Below are positions 1 to 8,554 of a stretch of DNA of 64,000 nt, in pieces. A program made the translations under genes and the position numbers. How positions within the stretch are numbered: position 1 is the first letter of the stretch; each line of letters opens with the position of its first letter. Origin of the DNA: Christensenellaceae bacterium. GTDB lineage: Bacteria; Bacillota; Clostridia; Christensenellales; Aristaeellaceae. The notes beneath the pieces are model-generated. The model searched no databases. It was not told the DNA's origin and worked only from the letters and a program-made list of their open reading frames with translations. Where the stretch lies: NCBI GenBank assembly GCA_022510815.1, contig JAFLST010000002.1, positions 72,921-136,920 on the forward strand, written 5' to 3'.

Positions 1-1
1 C

Positions 2-193
2 ATCCGGCTGGAGCTGGACAGCGACGAGGAACAGACTGCCAGTCTGCAGGTTGACGGACAGAGCCGCGCCGAGCTGACGGCAGGCATGTCGGTCGAAATC
101 AGCCGGTCGGAGGAGAAGGTGCGTTTTGTTCGCGTGCAGCCGGAGCAGTTCTTCGGCCTTGTCCGGGGCAAGCTCGCCGAGTGGAGCCAGTGA
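2..193 (+). CDS. nadK: NAD kinase, C-terminal fragment (runs off the left edge)
   Basis: Frame 2 reads without a stop from base 2 to a TGA at 191-193, giving 64 residues. The tail has the pattern of the NadK/PpnK C-terminus: a beta-rich stretch ending RFVRVQPEQFFGLVRGKLAEW. NAD kinase makes NADP+ from NAD+ and ATP. The order nadK-argR-recN is a well-known arrangement in Clostridia and Bacilli and supports the call. The catalytic GGDG and NE/D motifs lie outside the window, so function rests on the tail and the synteny. Confidence 0.75.
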   Translation: MRLELDSDEEQTASLQVDGQSRAELTAGMSVEISRSEEKVRFVRVQPEQFFGLVRGKLAEWSQ

Positions 194-229
194 TTGATGG
201 CATGATATCATATAGATAGGGGAATCGCG

Positions 230-679
230 ATGAAAACGGTGCGACAGGTGGCCATACTGGATATTATCGAGAAGCAGAATATCGAGACGCAGGAGGAGCT
301 GGCTGATGCGCTTCGGCAGCGGGGCATCCGCGTCACGCAGGCGACGGTGTCCCGGGATATCAAGGAGCTGCGTCTGCTCAAGGTGCTCACGCCCTCGGGC
401 GCGTACAAATACGCCACGGCGGACAAGGCTGAGAACGGCCTGAGCGAGCGCTTTATCCGCATGCTGGCGGAGTCGCTGCTTTCCGTCGCCGCGTCGAACA
501 ACCTGATCGTTGTGAAGACCCTTTCCGGCTCGGCAAACGTGGCCGCGGAGGCCCTCGACAGCCTGCACTGGCCGGAAATCCTCGGCACGCTGGCGGGCGA
601 CAACACCATCCTGCTCATCATCCGCAGCGAGGCCGACGTGCCCTCTGTCCAGACGCGCCTGCAGGAAATGATGCGGTAA
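230..679 (+). CDS. argR: Arginine repressor ArgR
   Basis: This 149-residue protein is of typical ArgR length. Residues about 1-70 form the winged helix-turn-helix with the family signature GIRVTQATVSRDIKELRLLKV. Residues about 80-149 form the hexamerisation and arginine-binding domain, including GTLAGDNTILLIIRS, close to the usual GT(I/L)AGDDT. With arginine it represses arginine biosynthesis and can activate catabolism. The gene starts at ATG 230 behind GATAGGGGAA, lies 36 bases after nadK and is followed 34 bases later by recN, so the three are probably co-transcribed. Confidence 0.95.
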   Translation: MKTVRQVAILDIIEKQNIETQEELADALRQRGIRVTQATVSRDIKELRLLKVLTPSGAYKYATADKAENGLSERFIRMLAESLLSVAASNNLIVVKTLSGSANVAAEALDSLHWPEILGTLAGDNTILLIIRSEADVPSVQTRLQEMMR

Positions 680-713
680 TCAGCGATTCATTGATAAAGG
701 AGCATCGGTATTC

Positions 714-2426
714 ATGATCCTATCCATGCGCGTGCATAATATCGCCCTGATTGAGGACCTGACGCTGGAGTTTGCGTCAGGTCTGCATGTGCTGACGGGT
801 GAAACGGGCGCGGGCAAGTCGATCATCGTCGACGCGGTGAATCTGGCGCTGGGCGGCCGAGCGGACCGGGAACTGATCCGCACGGGTACGGACAAGGCGT
901 GGGTGGAGGCTGTCTTTGACGCGGGGGATGACCCGCAGGTGGCGGCCCTGCTGGCGGAGCAGTCCATCGACTATGACGGCGTCGTCACGCTGTACCGGGA
1001 GATCACCCGATCGGGGCGGAACCTCTGCCGGGTCTGCGGGGTGGTCATGCCGCTGAACGTGCTCCGGGAGGCCGCGGCCCTGCTGATGGACGTGCACGGC
1101 CAGCATGAGGGACGGTTCCTGATGGAGCCCGCGTATCATCTGCGTTTTCTGGACGCGTCGGGTGGCGAGGAGCATCAAGGCCTGCTGGCGCAGGTGGCCG
1201 CGGCCTATGAAGCCTTTATCGTCAACCATCGCGCCTATGCCCGGCTTGTGAAGGAGAACGAGCAGAAGGGCTACCGCATGGAGAGTCTGAAAAAGTCCCT
1301 TGAGGAGCTGAACAAGGCGAAGCTCAAACCCGGTGAAGAGGAAAAGCTGACCGCCGAGAAAGAGCGCTACCGTCATTCGGAAAAGATCGCGTCCGCCGTG
1401 CGCGCGGCTTACGGAGCCATGGCGGCGGGCGAGGACAGCGCGTCGGCCCTGTCCCGGGTGAAGGAAGCGGTCTCCTCCCTGCAGAGCCTCGCGGCCCTTG
1501 GCGAACCCTACGACTCCCTCGCGAAGCGCTGCGCGTCGGCCTATTATGAGCTGGAGGAAATCGGCTATGAGCTGGGCGGCATGATCGAGGGCGATGAGTT
1601 CGATCCGCGCCGCATGGAGCAGGTCGAGACCCGGCTTGATCTGATTCGCCGCCTCGAGCGCAAGTATGGCGATACCGTCGAAGCTGTGCTGGCCCAGCAG
1701 GAGAAGCTGCAGGAGGAGTATGACAACTTCGCTTCCATGGACGGTCAGGTGGCGACGATGGGGCAGGAGCATAAGCGGCTGCTGTCTGCATACCGCGCGC
1801 TGGCCCGTCAGCTGACGGAGTCCCGGCACGCGCTGGCCGCGGCCTTTGAGCAGGGGATGACCCGGCAGCTCGGCGACCTCGGTATGGGGTCGACGCGCTT
1901 TGAGGTCAGCTTCGCTCCAAAGCCGGAGAACAAGCAGCTCATGCCGCAGGCGTTGGGCGACGACGCCGTGGAGTTCATGATCTCGCCCAACCCCGGCGAA
2001 CCGCTCAAGCCGCTGTCGAAGATTGCTTCTGGCGGTGAACTGTCCCGGCTGATGCTGGCGATCAAGTCCCTCGAGGCGGAGCGCGGCGGCGTGGGCTGCA
2101 TGGTTTTCGACGAAATCGACACGGGCATTTCCGGCCGCATGGCGCAGGTCGTCGCGGAGAAGATGGCGCTTATCGCCCGATCCCGACAGGTGCTGTGCGT
2201 GACGCATCTGCCGCAGATCGCCGCCATGGCCGCGCATCAGTTCCTCGTGGAAAAGACCGTTGAAGGGGAGAGAACCAACACCTCCGTCCGTCTGCTGGAC
2301 CGGGATGGGCGCATCGGCGAGGTGGCCCGGATGCTCGGCGGCGCGGACGGCAGCGGCGAGTCGGCCCTGACCCACGCGGCTCATATGCTCGACACAGCGG
2401 AAGAAGCGCGAAAAGCGAGAAGTTAG
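714..2426 (+). CDS. recN: DNA repair protein RecN (SMC-like ATPase)
   Basis: The 570 residues match RecN in length and order. The N-terminus ALIEDLTLEFASGLHVLTGETGAGKS carries the Walker A motif (about residue 30), and a long coiled coil spans about 155-370. The C-terminal half has the ABC signature SGGELSRLMLAIK and a Walker B MVFDEIDTGISG. RecN is an early double-strand-break factor that acts with RecA. ATG 714 follows AAAGGAG with a slightly long spacer; ATG 726 is an alternative that would remove four residues. The argR-recN linkage is conserved in Firmicutes. Confidence 0.95.
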   Translation: MILSMRVHNIALIEDLTLEFASGLHVLTGETGAGKSIIVDAVNLALGGRADRELIRTGTDKAWVEAVFDAGDDPQVAALLAEQSIDYDGVVTLYREITRSGRNLCRVCGVVMPLNVLREAAALLMDVHGQHEGRFLMEPAYHLRFLDASGGEEHQGLLAQVAAAYEAFIVNHRAYARLVKENEQKGYRMESLKKSLEELNKAKLKPGEEEKLTAEKERYRHSEKIASAVRAAYGAMAAGEDSASALSRVKEAVSSLQSLAALGEPYDSLAKRCASAYYELEEIGYELGGMIEGDEFDPRRMEQVETRLDLIRRLERKYGDTVEAVLAQQEKLQEEYDNFASMDGQVATMGQEHKRLLSAYRALARQLTESRHALAAAFEQGMTRQLGDLGMGSTRFEVSFAPKPENKQLMPQALGDDAVEFMISPNPGEPLKPLSKIASGGELSRLMLAIKSLEAERGGVGCMVFDEIDTGISGRMAQVVAEKMALIARSRQVLCVTHLPQIAAMAAHQFLVEKTVEGERTNTSVRLLDRDGRIGEVARMLGGADGSGESALTHAAHMLDTAEEARKARS

Positions 2427-2506
2427 CATAATCTAATGGTGAAATTGTATAAAAAAAGTGCCTTTTACCTTATGAAAAGCTTGACTGTACAAATTTCATG
2501 ATCTTG

Positions 2507-2515
2507 TGGTATAAT
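2507..2515 (+). promoter_or_regulatory. Extended -10 promoter of the rnf operon
   Basis: TGGTATAAT is a perfect TGn-TATAAT extended -10. The only -35-like hexamer upstream, TTGACT at 2481, is 23 bases away and too far, which fits an extended -10 promoter. Transcription would start near 2522, inside the ORF-track start of rnfC, so that start cannot be used from this promoter. Confidence 0.65.
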
Positions 2516-2588
2516 GCCTTTGTATAGAACTGAGAACCTATCGGGGCGTTTCATGGCCCTGAGAATAATGGAAGGGGGAACTCTTTCC

Positions 2589-4004
2589 GTGTTTGGAGCA
2601 CGTCTTTTCCCGGGCGGCGTTCATCCTCGCGAGGGCGAGAACGGCAAGGCCGTCAACGGCGGCAATGCCATCCGTGAGCTGCCTGCGCCGCCTCGGGTCA
2701 TTATCCCGCTGCAGCAGCATATCGGCGCTCCGGCCAAGCCGCTGGTCAAGAAGGGTGACCGGGTGCTGACAGGCCAGAAGATCGGCGACGCGGGCGGCTT
2801 TGTTTCCGCGCCGGTGCATGCCTCTGTGTCCGGTACGGTGGTCGATGTGCAGCCTGCGCTGCTGGCCAACGGAACCGCGCAGATGGCGGTCATTATCGAC
2901 AATGATTACAAGGACGAGTGGGTGCAGCTTACTCCTGCCGAGCATCCGGAGACGCTCTCCGCCGCGGAACTGCAGTATATCATCCGCGAGGCCGGCATTG
3001 TCGGCATGGGCGGCGCTGGCTTCCCCACGGCGGTCAAGCTGACCCCCGGTACGGGTAAAACCATTGAAAAGCTGATTATCAACGGCGCGGAGTGCGAGCC
3101 TTACCTGACCGCCGACCACCGGCTGATGCTGGAGCAGGCGGCGGGTATCGTCGACGGCATCCGGCTGACCATGCTGGCGCTGGAGATTAAGGAAGCCATT
3201 GTTGGCATCGAGGATAACAAGGCCGACGCCATTGCCGTGATGACCGAAGCCGCATCGCATGTCGAGGGCCTGACTGTGCGCGCGCTGCCGGTGAAGTATC
3301 CGCAGGGCGGAGAGAAGCAGCTCGTCTATGCCCTCACCCGGCGCAAGGTGCCCGCGGGCGGGCTGCCGCTGGACGTGGGCTGCGTGGTCATGAACGTCGG
3401 CACCTGCTATGCGGTGCATCAGGCGGTGCGCGAGGGCAGGCCGCTGATCAGCCGCGTGACCACCGTCGGCGGTCTGGTCAACAACCCCGGCAATTTCCTC
3501 GTTCGCGTGGGCTGCACGGTGGAAAACCTGCTGGAAGCCTGCGGCGGCATCAAGCCCGAAACGAAGCAGCTCCTTTATGGCGGCCCGATGATGGGCATGG
3601 CCATCGCCCGGACGGACATCCCGGTGACCAAAGCCTGCTCGGGTATTCTGGCGCTGGGTCAGGCAGCGATGGAACCGAAGGAGAGCGCCTGCATCCGCTG
3701 CGGCCGCTGCATCAACGCCTGCCCGATGAACCTCATGCCCGCCAAGATCGACGCCTTTGCCCGCGTGAACGACTTTGAGAGCGCGGAAAAATTCGGCGCG
3801 ATGAACTGCATGGAGTGCGGCGTGTGCACCTATACATGCCCGGCCAAGCGCAGCCTGACCCAGTCCTGCCGCACGGCCAAGAAGGTCATCACCACCCGCC
3901 GTCAGAGGGAAGCCGCCCGCAAGCAGGCCGAGGAAGCCGCTCAGAAGGCTCAGGCCGCTGCGGACAGCAAGGCGATCCCTGTGGAAGAAAAGAAGGAGGG
4001 CTGA
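2589..4004 (+). CDS. rnfC: Rnf complex subunit RnfC (NADH-binding, Fe-S)
   Basis: RnfC is the peripheral NADH- and FMN-binding subunit of the ferredoxin:NAD+ oxidoreductase. The protein shows the N-terminal FPGGVHP motif, the GMGGAGFPTAVK and NGAECEPY nucleotide-binding region, and two [4Fe-4S] motifs near the C-terminus (CIRCGRCINACP and CMECGVCTYTCP). These are followed by an Ala/Lys-rich tail. I chose GTG 2589 (471 aa) because GGAAGGGGG lies about ten bases upstream and the longer ORF start overlaps the promoter. ATG 2568 is an alternative. It is the first gene of rnfCDEAB. Confidence 0.93.
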   Translation: MFGARLFPGGVHPREGENGKAVNGGNAIRELPAPPRVIIPLQQHIGAPAKPLVKKGDRVLTGQKIGDAGGFVSAPVHASVSGTVVDVQPALLANGTAQMAVIIDNDYKDEWVQLTPAEHPETLSAAELQYIIREAGIVGMGGAGFPTAVKLTPGTGKTIEKLIINGAECEPYLTADHRLMLEQAAGIVDGIRLTMLALEIKEAIVGIEDNKADAIAVMTEAASHVEGLTVRALPVKYPQGGEKQLVYALTRRKVPAGGLPLDVGCVVMNVGTCYAVHQAVREGRPLISRVTTVGGLVNNPGNFLVRVGCTVENLLEACGGIKPETKQLLYGGPMMGMAIARTDIPVTKACSGILALGQAAMEPKESACIRCGRCINACPMNLMPAKIDAFARVNDFESAEKFGAMNCMECGVCTYTCPAKRSLTQSCRTAKKVITTRRQREAARKQAEEAAQKAQAAADSKAIPVEEKKEG

Positions 4005-4008
4005 GCCT

Positions 4009-4950
4009 ATGCAAAAGAATCTTGCTGTCACCTCCTCGCCGCATCTGCGGGACAGCATGTCCACCCAGCGCATCATGCAGGAGGTCTGTCTGGCGCTGGC
4101 CCCGGCTGGCATCGCGGGCATCATCCTTTTCGGCATGAACGCGGCTGTCCTGATCGCCGCGTCGGTCATCACCTGCGTGGTGGCGGAGTACGTCTGGCAG
4201 AAGCTGAACCATCAGACCGTCACCGTCGCCGACTGGAGCGCGGTTGTCACAGGGCTGCTGCTGGCTTATAACCTGCCTGCCACCGCGCCGGTCTGGATCG
4301 CTGTGGTCGGATCAATCATCGCCATCGTGCTGGTGAAGCAGTGCTTCGGCGGCATCGGCGGAAACTTCATGAACCCTGCCCTGACCGCCCGTGCCGTGCT
4401 GTTTGTGAGCTGGTCGGGCATCATGGCGAGCTATCCGCAGACCCGTTTCGCGGCGGACGCTGTGTCGTCTGCCACGCCTCTGGCCACGCTGGGCGGCGGC
4501 ACGGTCGGCAATCTCAGCTTCTGGAACCTGCTGATTGGCAACTGCGGCGGCGTGATCGGCGAGACCTGCAAGATCGCGCTGATTCTGGGCGGTGCATACC
4601 TGATCTGGCGCGGGCTCATCGACTGGCGCATCCCGCTGGCCTTCATCGGTACCGCGTTCATCTGCTTCCTGCTCAAGGACGGCCTTCAGGTCGCCGTTTA
4701 CGAGATGTTCGCGGGCAGCCTGCTCCTCGGCGCGTTCTTCATGGCGACGGATTATGTCACCAGCCCGGTCACGCATCTGGGCCGCGTCATCATGGGCGTG
4801 GGCTGCGGCCTGATCCTGTTCATCATTCGCGCGTTCGCGAGCTATCCCGAGGGATGCTCCTTCGCGATTCTGTTCATGAACGTCGCGACGCCGCTGATTG
4901 ACCGCTTCACGACGCTCAAGCCTTTTGGGGAGGTGAAGAAGCATGGCTGA
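4009..4950 (+). CDS. rnfD: Rnf complex subunit RnfD (membrane flavoprotein)
   Basis: The 313 residues form a polytopic membrane protein of the RnfD/NqrB family. The motif SSATPLATL near residue 155 fits the S(G/S)AT site whose threonine carries covalent FMN in this family, and NFMNPALTARA is the other conserved signature. It starts four bases after rnfC. Its last eight bases overlap rnfE, so there is no room for rnfG, which normally sits between D and E. Confidence 0.94.
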   Translation: MQKNLAVTSSPHLRDSMSTQRIMQEVCLALAPAGIAGIILFGMNAAVLIAASVITCVVAEYVWQKLNHQTVTVADWSAVVTGLLLAYNLPATAPVWIAVVGSIIAIVLVKQCFGGIGGNFMNPALTARAVLFVSWSGIMASYPQTRFAADAVSSATPLATLGGGTVGNLSFWNLLIGNCGGVIGETCKIALILGGAYLIWRGLIDWRIPLAFIGTAFICFLLKDGLQVAVYEMFAGSLLLGAFFMATDYVTSPVTHLGRVIMGVGCGLILFIIRAFASYPEGCSFAILFMNVATPLIDRFTTLKPFGEVKKHG

Positions 4951-5581
4951 TAAGAAGGGCTTCCTGCCCATCCTCTTTAACGGCCTGATCACGGAGAACC
5001 CCACCTTCACGCTGATGCTGGGCATGTGCCCGACGCTGGCCATCACCACCGCTGGCATGAACGGCGTGGGCATGGGTTTGGCCACGACGGTTGTGCTGGT
5101 GTGCTCCAACCTGTTTGTTTCGCTTCTGCGCAACGTCATCCCGGAGAAGGTGCGTATCCCGAGCTTCATCGTGGTCATCGCTTCCTTCGTTACCATCGTC
5201 GAGATGCTCATGAAGGCCTACTTGCCGGATCTCTATTCGGCGCTGGGTATGTACATCTCCCTGATCGTGGTCAACTGCATCATCTTTGCCCGGGCGGAGG
5301 CCTTTGCCTTCAAGAACCCGCCGGTCGCGGCGCTTGCTGACGGCATCGGCATGGGCCTTGGCTTCACTGCCGCCATCACGATTCTCTCCTGCATCCGTGA
5401 GCTGTTCGGCTCCGGCACCATCTTCGGCGCGCAGGTCATGCCCGCGAGCTTCCAGCCCATGGGCATCATGCTCAACGTGCCCGGCGGCTTCGTGACCCTC
5501 GGCCTGCTCCTGGCGCTGGTCAACGGTATCAAGGCCGCAGCCGCCCGCCGTAGCGCTGCCAGAAAGGAGGAGCTGGCATGA
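4943..5581 (+). CDS. rnfE: Rnf complex subunit RnfE
   Basis: This 212-residue integral membrane protein is of the RnfE/NqrD family, with the family start [24 protein letters not shown] and a second signature [25 protein letters not shown]. RnfE and RnfA form the inverted-topology pair that holds a membrane-embedded Fe-S centre; the cysteines in GMCPTLA and [11 protein letters not shown] fit that role. The gene overlaps rnfD by eight bases and rnfA by four, so translation is probably coupled. Confidence 0.95.
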   Translation: MADKKGFLPILFNGLITENPTFTLMLGMCPTLAITTAGMNGVGMGLATTVVLVCSNLFVSLLRNVIPEKVRIPSFIVVIASFVTIVEMLMKAYLPDLYSALGMYISLIVVNCIIFARAEAFAFKNPPVAALADGIGMGLGFTAAITILSCIRELFGSGTIFGAQVMPASFQPMGIMLNVPGGFVTLGLLLALVNGIKAAAARRSAARKEELA

Positions 5582-6153
5582 ATACCTATCTGGCAATTAT
5601 CGTCGGCTCCCTGCTGGTCAACAACTTCGTCATGAACAAGTTCCTCGGCATCTGCCCCTTCCTCGGCGTATCGAAGAAGTTTGATACCGCGCTGGGCATG
5701 GGCATGGCCGTGACCTTCGTCATGACGCTGGCGTCGCTCATTGCGTGGGTGGTCGAGCATTTCGTGCTGGTGCCGCTGGACCTGATGTACATGCGCACCA
5801 TCGCGTTCATTCTGGTCATCGCCGTGCTGGTGCAGATGGTGGAAATGGCGATCAAGAAGCTCTCCCAGTCGCTCTATCAGGCGCTGGGCGTGTATCTGCC
5901 GCTGATCACCACCAACTGCGCGGTGCTGGGCGTGGCGATCCTCAATTCCGACACGGTCTACAACCTTGCCGAGAGCACGCTGAACGGCTGCTTTGCGGCG
6001 CTGGGCTTCACGCTGGCGCTGGTGCTGTTCGCCTGCATTCGCGAGCGGCTGGCGCTGGCTCCCATGCCCAAGTGGATGGACGGCTTCCCCGGCGCGCTGA
6101 TCACCGCGGGCCTGATGGCTGTCGCCTTTGCCGGCTTCGGCGGCCTGATCTAA
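5578..6153 (+). CDS. rnfA: Rnf complex subunit RnfA
   Basis: This 191-residue membrane protein begins with the family signature [24 protein letters not shown] and has [13 protein letters not shown] in the second half. It is homologous to RnfE/NqrE and provides the other half of the Fe-S-bearing membrane core. ATG 5578 overlaps the rnfE stop (ATGA), with AGGAGG just upstream. Confidence 0.95.
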   Translation: MNTYLAIIVGSLLVNNFVMNKFLGICPFLGVSKKFDTALGMGMAVTFVMTLASLIAWVVEHFVLVPLDLMYMRTIAFILVIAVLVQMVEMAIKKLSQSLYQALGVYLPLITTNCAVLGVAILNSDTVYNLAESTLNGCFAALGFTLALVLFACIRERLALAPMPKWMDGFPGALITAGLMAVAFAGFGGLI

Positions 6154-6166
6154 AGGAGGACAAGAC

Positions 6167-7333
6167 ATGGAAATCATCATCGCTGCGCTGGCGCTGGGCG
6201 GTATGGGCATTCTCTTCGGCCTGCTGCTGACCTTCACCTCGAAGGTGTTCGCGGTGCCTGCCAACCCGACGCGCGACGCGATTCGAGAGGTGCTTCCGGG
6301 CGCGAACTGCGGCGGCTGCGGCTATCCGGGCTGCGATGGCTGCGCGGACGCGATGGCTTCCGGCAAGGCTGGTGTGAACGCCTGCCCCGTCGGCGGTCCT
6401 GCCGTGGCTGATCAGGTGGCGGCGATCCTCGGCGTGGAGCCCGCGGACGCTTCCTCCCGCAACGTGGCCCGCGTGATCTGTCAGGGCGATATCGACCACT
6501 GCCGCACCAAGTTCCGCTATGAAGGCATTCAGGACTGCGTTTCCGCATCGCTGGTCAACGACGGCAACCGTTCCTGCAAGTATGCCTGTCTGGGTCTGGG
6601 AAGCTGTGTCAAGGCCTGCGCCTTCGACGCGATTCACATCGACGAGCGCCTCAAGATCGCCGTGATCGACGAGGACAAGTGTGTCGCCTGTGGCAAGTGC
6701 GTCGAGACCTGCCCCAAGAGCGTGCTGGCCCTGCATCCTGCCACCGAGCCTGTTCGCCTGCTCTGCCGTGCGGCAGAGGAGGGGATTCTGGTCTCTGATA
6801 ACTGCCGCAAGGGCTGCATCGGCTGCGAGCGCTGCCTGCTGGCCTGCAAGTTTGGCGCCATCACCATGGTCAACCACCTGCCGGTCATCGACAAGGACAA
6901 GTGCCGCTCCTGCATGATGTGCGCCGAGGTCTGCCCGACCACGGCCATCTGGGCCAACTGGGACGAGCGGCGCATCGCCGAGATCGACCAGAGCCAGTGC
7001 ATTGGCTGCACCATGTGCAAGCGCAACTGTCAGTTTGAGGCGGTGGCTGGCATGGTGAAGCAGCCCCACGAGATCACCGACGCCTGCACCGGCTGCGGAA
7101 TCTGCGCGGAGAAGTGCCCCAAGAAGTGCATCACCATGAAGGTGCGCGAGCATACCCGCGACCGCAACTCCAAGGTTGGCAACACGCCCGAGCAGGTGTT
7201 GGCTGTTCAGTCCGCTGCTCCCGCCGCAAAGCCTGCCCGCACGCCGGAGCAGGAGGCGAAGATCAAGGCCGCGCTGGAAGCCAAGGCTGCCCGCGAGAAG
7301 GTCGCGAAGGAGCAGACCTCTGCGGAAGCGTAA
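6167..7333 (+). CDS. rnfB: Rnf complex subunit RnfB (polyferredoxin)
   Basis: RnfB is the ferredoxin-docking subunit. The 388 residues start with one transmembrane helix (about 3-25), then the Fe-S domain CGGCGYPGCDGCADAM with a distal CP. Six further CxxCxxCxxxC-type motifs follow, ending CTGCGICAEKCP. This extended clostridial RnfB is longer than the proteobacterial form. The last 50 residues are an Ala/Lys-rich tail. It is the last gene of the operon and is followed by a hairpin terminator. Confidence 0.94.
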   Translation: MEIIIAALALGGMGILFGLLLTFTSKVFAVPANPTRDAIREVLPGANCGGCGYPGCDGCADAMASGKAGVNACPVGGPAVADQVAAILGVEPADASSRNVARVICQGDIDHCRTKFRYEGIQDCVSASLVNDGNRSCKYACLGLGSCVKACAFDAIHIDERLKIAVIDEDKCVACGKCVETCPKSVLALHPATEPVRLLCRAAEEGILVSDNCRKGCIGCERCLLACKFGAITMVNHLPVIDKDKCRSCMMCAEVCPTTAIWANWDERRIAEIDQSQCIGCTMCKRNCQFEAVAGMVKQPHEITDACTGCGICAEKCPKKCITMKVREHTRDRNSKVGNTPEQVLAVQSAAPAAKPARTPEQEAKIKAALEAKAAREKVAKEQTSAEA

Positions 7334-7350
7334 TTCAATTCAAAGAATAC

Positions 7351-7392
7351 AGGCCCCACAGGCAGCTTGTACAGTCGCCTGTGGGGCCTTTC
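7351..7392 (+). terminator. Rho-independent terminator after rnfB
   Basis: A perfect 13-bp inverted repeat (AGGCCCCACAGGC with GCCTGTGGGGCCT) encloses a 13-base loop and is followed by a short T-run (TTTCC). It sits 17 bases after the rnfB stop. The weak T-tail may allow read-through into the exonuclease gene. Confidence 0.75.
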
Positions 7393-7413
7393 CATGGTCA
7401 AGAGGTGAATTTC

Positions 7414-8256
7414 ATGGACCGGCTTTTGCTGGTGGACGGCAGCAATCTGCTGTTTCAGATGTTTTTCGGGATGCCGGCACGAATCGTCAATGGACAGGGC
7501 AAAGCCATTCAGGGCACGCTCGGCTTTGTGGGCGCGCTTTTGAAGATCATCCGCAGGACGGAGCCGACGCATGTTGCGGTATTGTTTGACGGAGAGCACG
7601 AAAATGACCGCGCCAAAGCTGACGCAGGCTATAAGGCGAATCGCGTTGATTACAGTCAGGTCGCCGAGGAGGAGGCGCCGTTTTCTCAGCTTCGCGATAT
7701 TTACGCGGCGTTGGACTATCTGGGCGTCCGCTATGCGGAAACAACGGTCTGCGAGACGGACGACTGGATGGCTGGCTATTCCCTTACCTACGGGAAGGAT
7801 ATGGAGATCGTGATATCCTCCTTCGACAGCGATTTCTTTCAGCTGATCACGGATAAGGTCTCTGTGCTGCGCTATCGGGGCGACAAGACGGTGATATGCA
7901 CCCCGAGCGATATCATAACCAAGTTCGGTATTGCGCCGGCACAGTATGCGGACTGGAAGGCGATGACAGGGGACAAAGCCGATAACATCAGGGGAGTGGC
8001 GAAGATTGGCCCGAAGACGGCGGCCGCTCTGCTGAATCAATACGGCAGCCTCGATGACATTCTTGCGAATGCGGAGCGCATTGAACGGCCTTCTGTCCGG
8101 GCGTCCATCACCGAAAACGCCGAGAAGCTGAAGACCAATTATCAAATCATCAAGCTGAACAATCATGCGGCGCTGCCCTTTTCTCTTGATGATATGGTCT
8201 ATACGCTGCCGCCCGTCACGACAAATGAGGTGCTGAAAGGCATAGGTCTGAGATAG
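7414..8256 (+). CDS. Stand-alone 5'-3' exonuclease / flap endonuclease (PolA N-terminal type)
   Basis: The ORF-track start at 7114 lies inside rnfB. The true start is ATG 7414 (280 aa), behind AGAGGTGAA, giving the family N-terminus MDRLLLVDGSNLLFQMFFG. Acidic metal-binding motifs are visible: LFDGE, CETDDWMAGY, ISSFDSDFFQL and TGDKADNIRGVAKIGPKTA, the last being the helix-3-turn DNA-binding segment. It resembles the 5'-nuclease domain of DNA polymerase I or ExoIX without a polymerase domain. The first motif LVDGSN keeps the aspartate. The role is probably RNA primer or flap removal. Confidence 0.85.
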   Translation: MDRLLLVDGSNLLFQMFFGMPARIVNGQGKAIQGTLGFVGALLKIIRRTEPTHVAVLFDGEHENDRAKADAGYKANRVDYSQVAEEEAPFSQLRDIYAALDYLGVRYAETTVCETDDWMAGYSLTYGKDMEIVISSFDSDFFQLITDKVSVLRYRGDKTVICTPSDIITKFGIAPAQYADWKAMTGDKADNIRGVAKIGPKTAAALLNQYGSLDDILANAERIERPSVRASITENAEKLKTNYQIIKLNNHAALPFSLDDMVYTLPPVTTNEVLKGIGLR

Positions 8257-8414
8257 GTCAGCCGCCGCCTTTCGGGGAAGAGCGCGAGCGGGGGAGCTTT
8301 CAGCTTAAAAGCCGCCTCACGCGCATTTCATATGGATATCCCGTCCCGTTGCCGGAAATACTTCCCATGAGAAGAAAAATCATCCGAAAGGGGCAATGAA
8401 AGGCAGACTGCATC

Positions 8415-8443
8415 TTGCAATTCCGCAAAATATATTGTATAAT
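8415..8443 (+). promoter_or_regulatory. Sigma-70 type promoter of ppdK
   Basis: TTGCAA and TATAAT are separated by exactly 17 bases. Transcription would start near 8450, giving a leader of about 100 bases before ppdK that contains a hairpin. The rest of 8257-8414 shows no gene and no convincing structure. Confidence 0.8.
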
Positions 8444-8508
8444 TTGACTGTTCTGAGAAGGATTCCCGCTTAGGCTGTCTTTTTTGGCGGCATAAGCGGC
8501 CCTGAGTG

Positions 8509-8530
8509 ATGAGCGGAGCGATCCGCTCAT
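8509..8530 (+). promoter_or_regulatory. Hairpin in the ppdK 5' leader
   Basis: ATGAGCGGA-GCGA-TCCGCTCAT is a perfect 9-bp stem with a GNRA-type GCGA tetraloop, ending about 11 bases before the GAGGAGG ribosome-binding site. There is no T-run, so it is not a terminator. It may stabilise the mRNA or bind a regulator. Confidence 0.6.
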
Positions 8531-8554
8531 GAAAACGACGAGGAGGAGATTCCC

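Noticed and set aside
202-211. Palindrome ATGATATCAT before argR as an ArgR operator
   Set aside because: It is only 10 bp and does not match the ARG box (TGAAT...ATTCA) well. A chance palindrome cannot be excluded.
2514-2588. ORF-track start of rnfC at 2514
   Set aside because: This ATG overlaps the TATAAT of the promoter, so it would not be in the mRNA from that promoter. GTG 2589 has an SD-like sequence and a family-like N-terminus.
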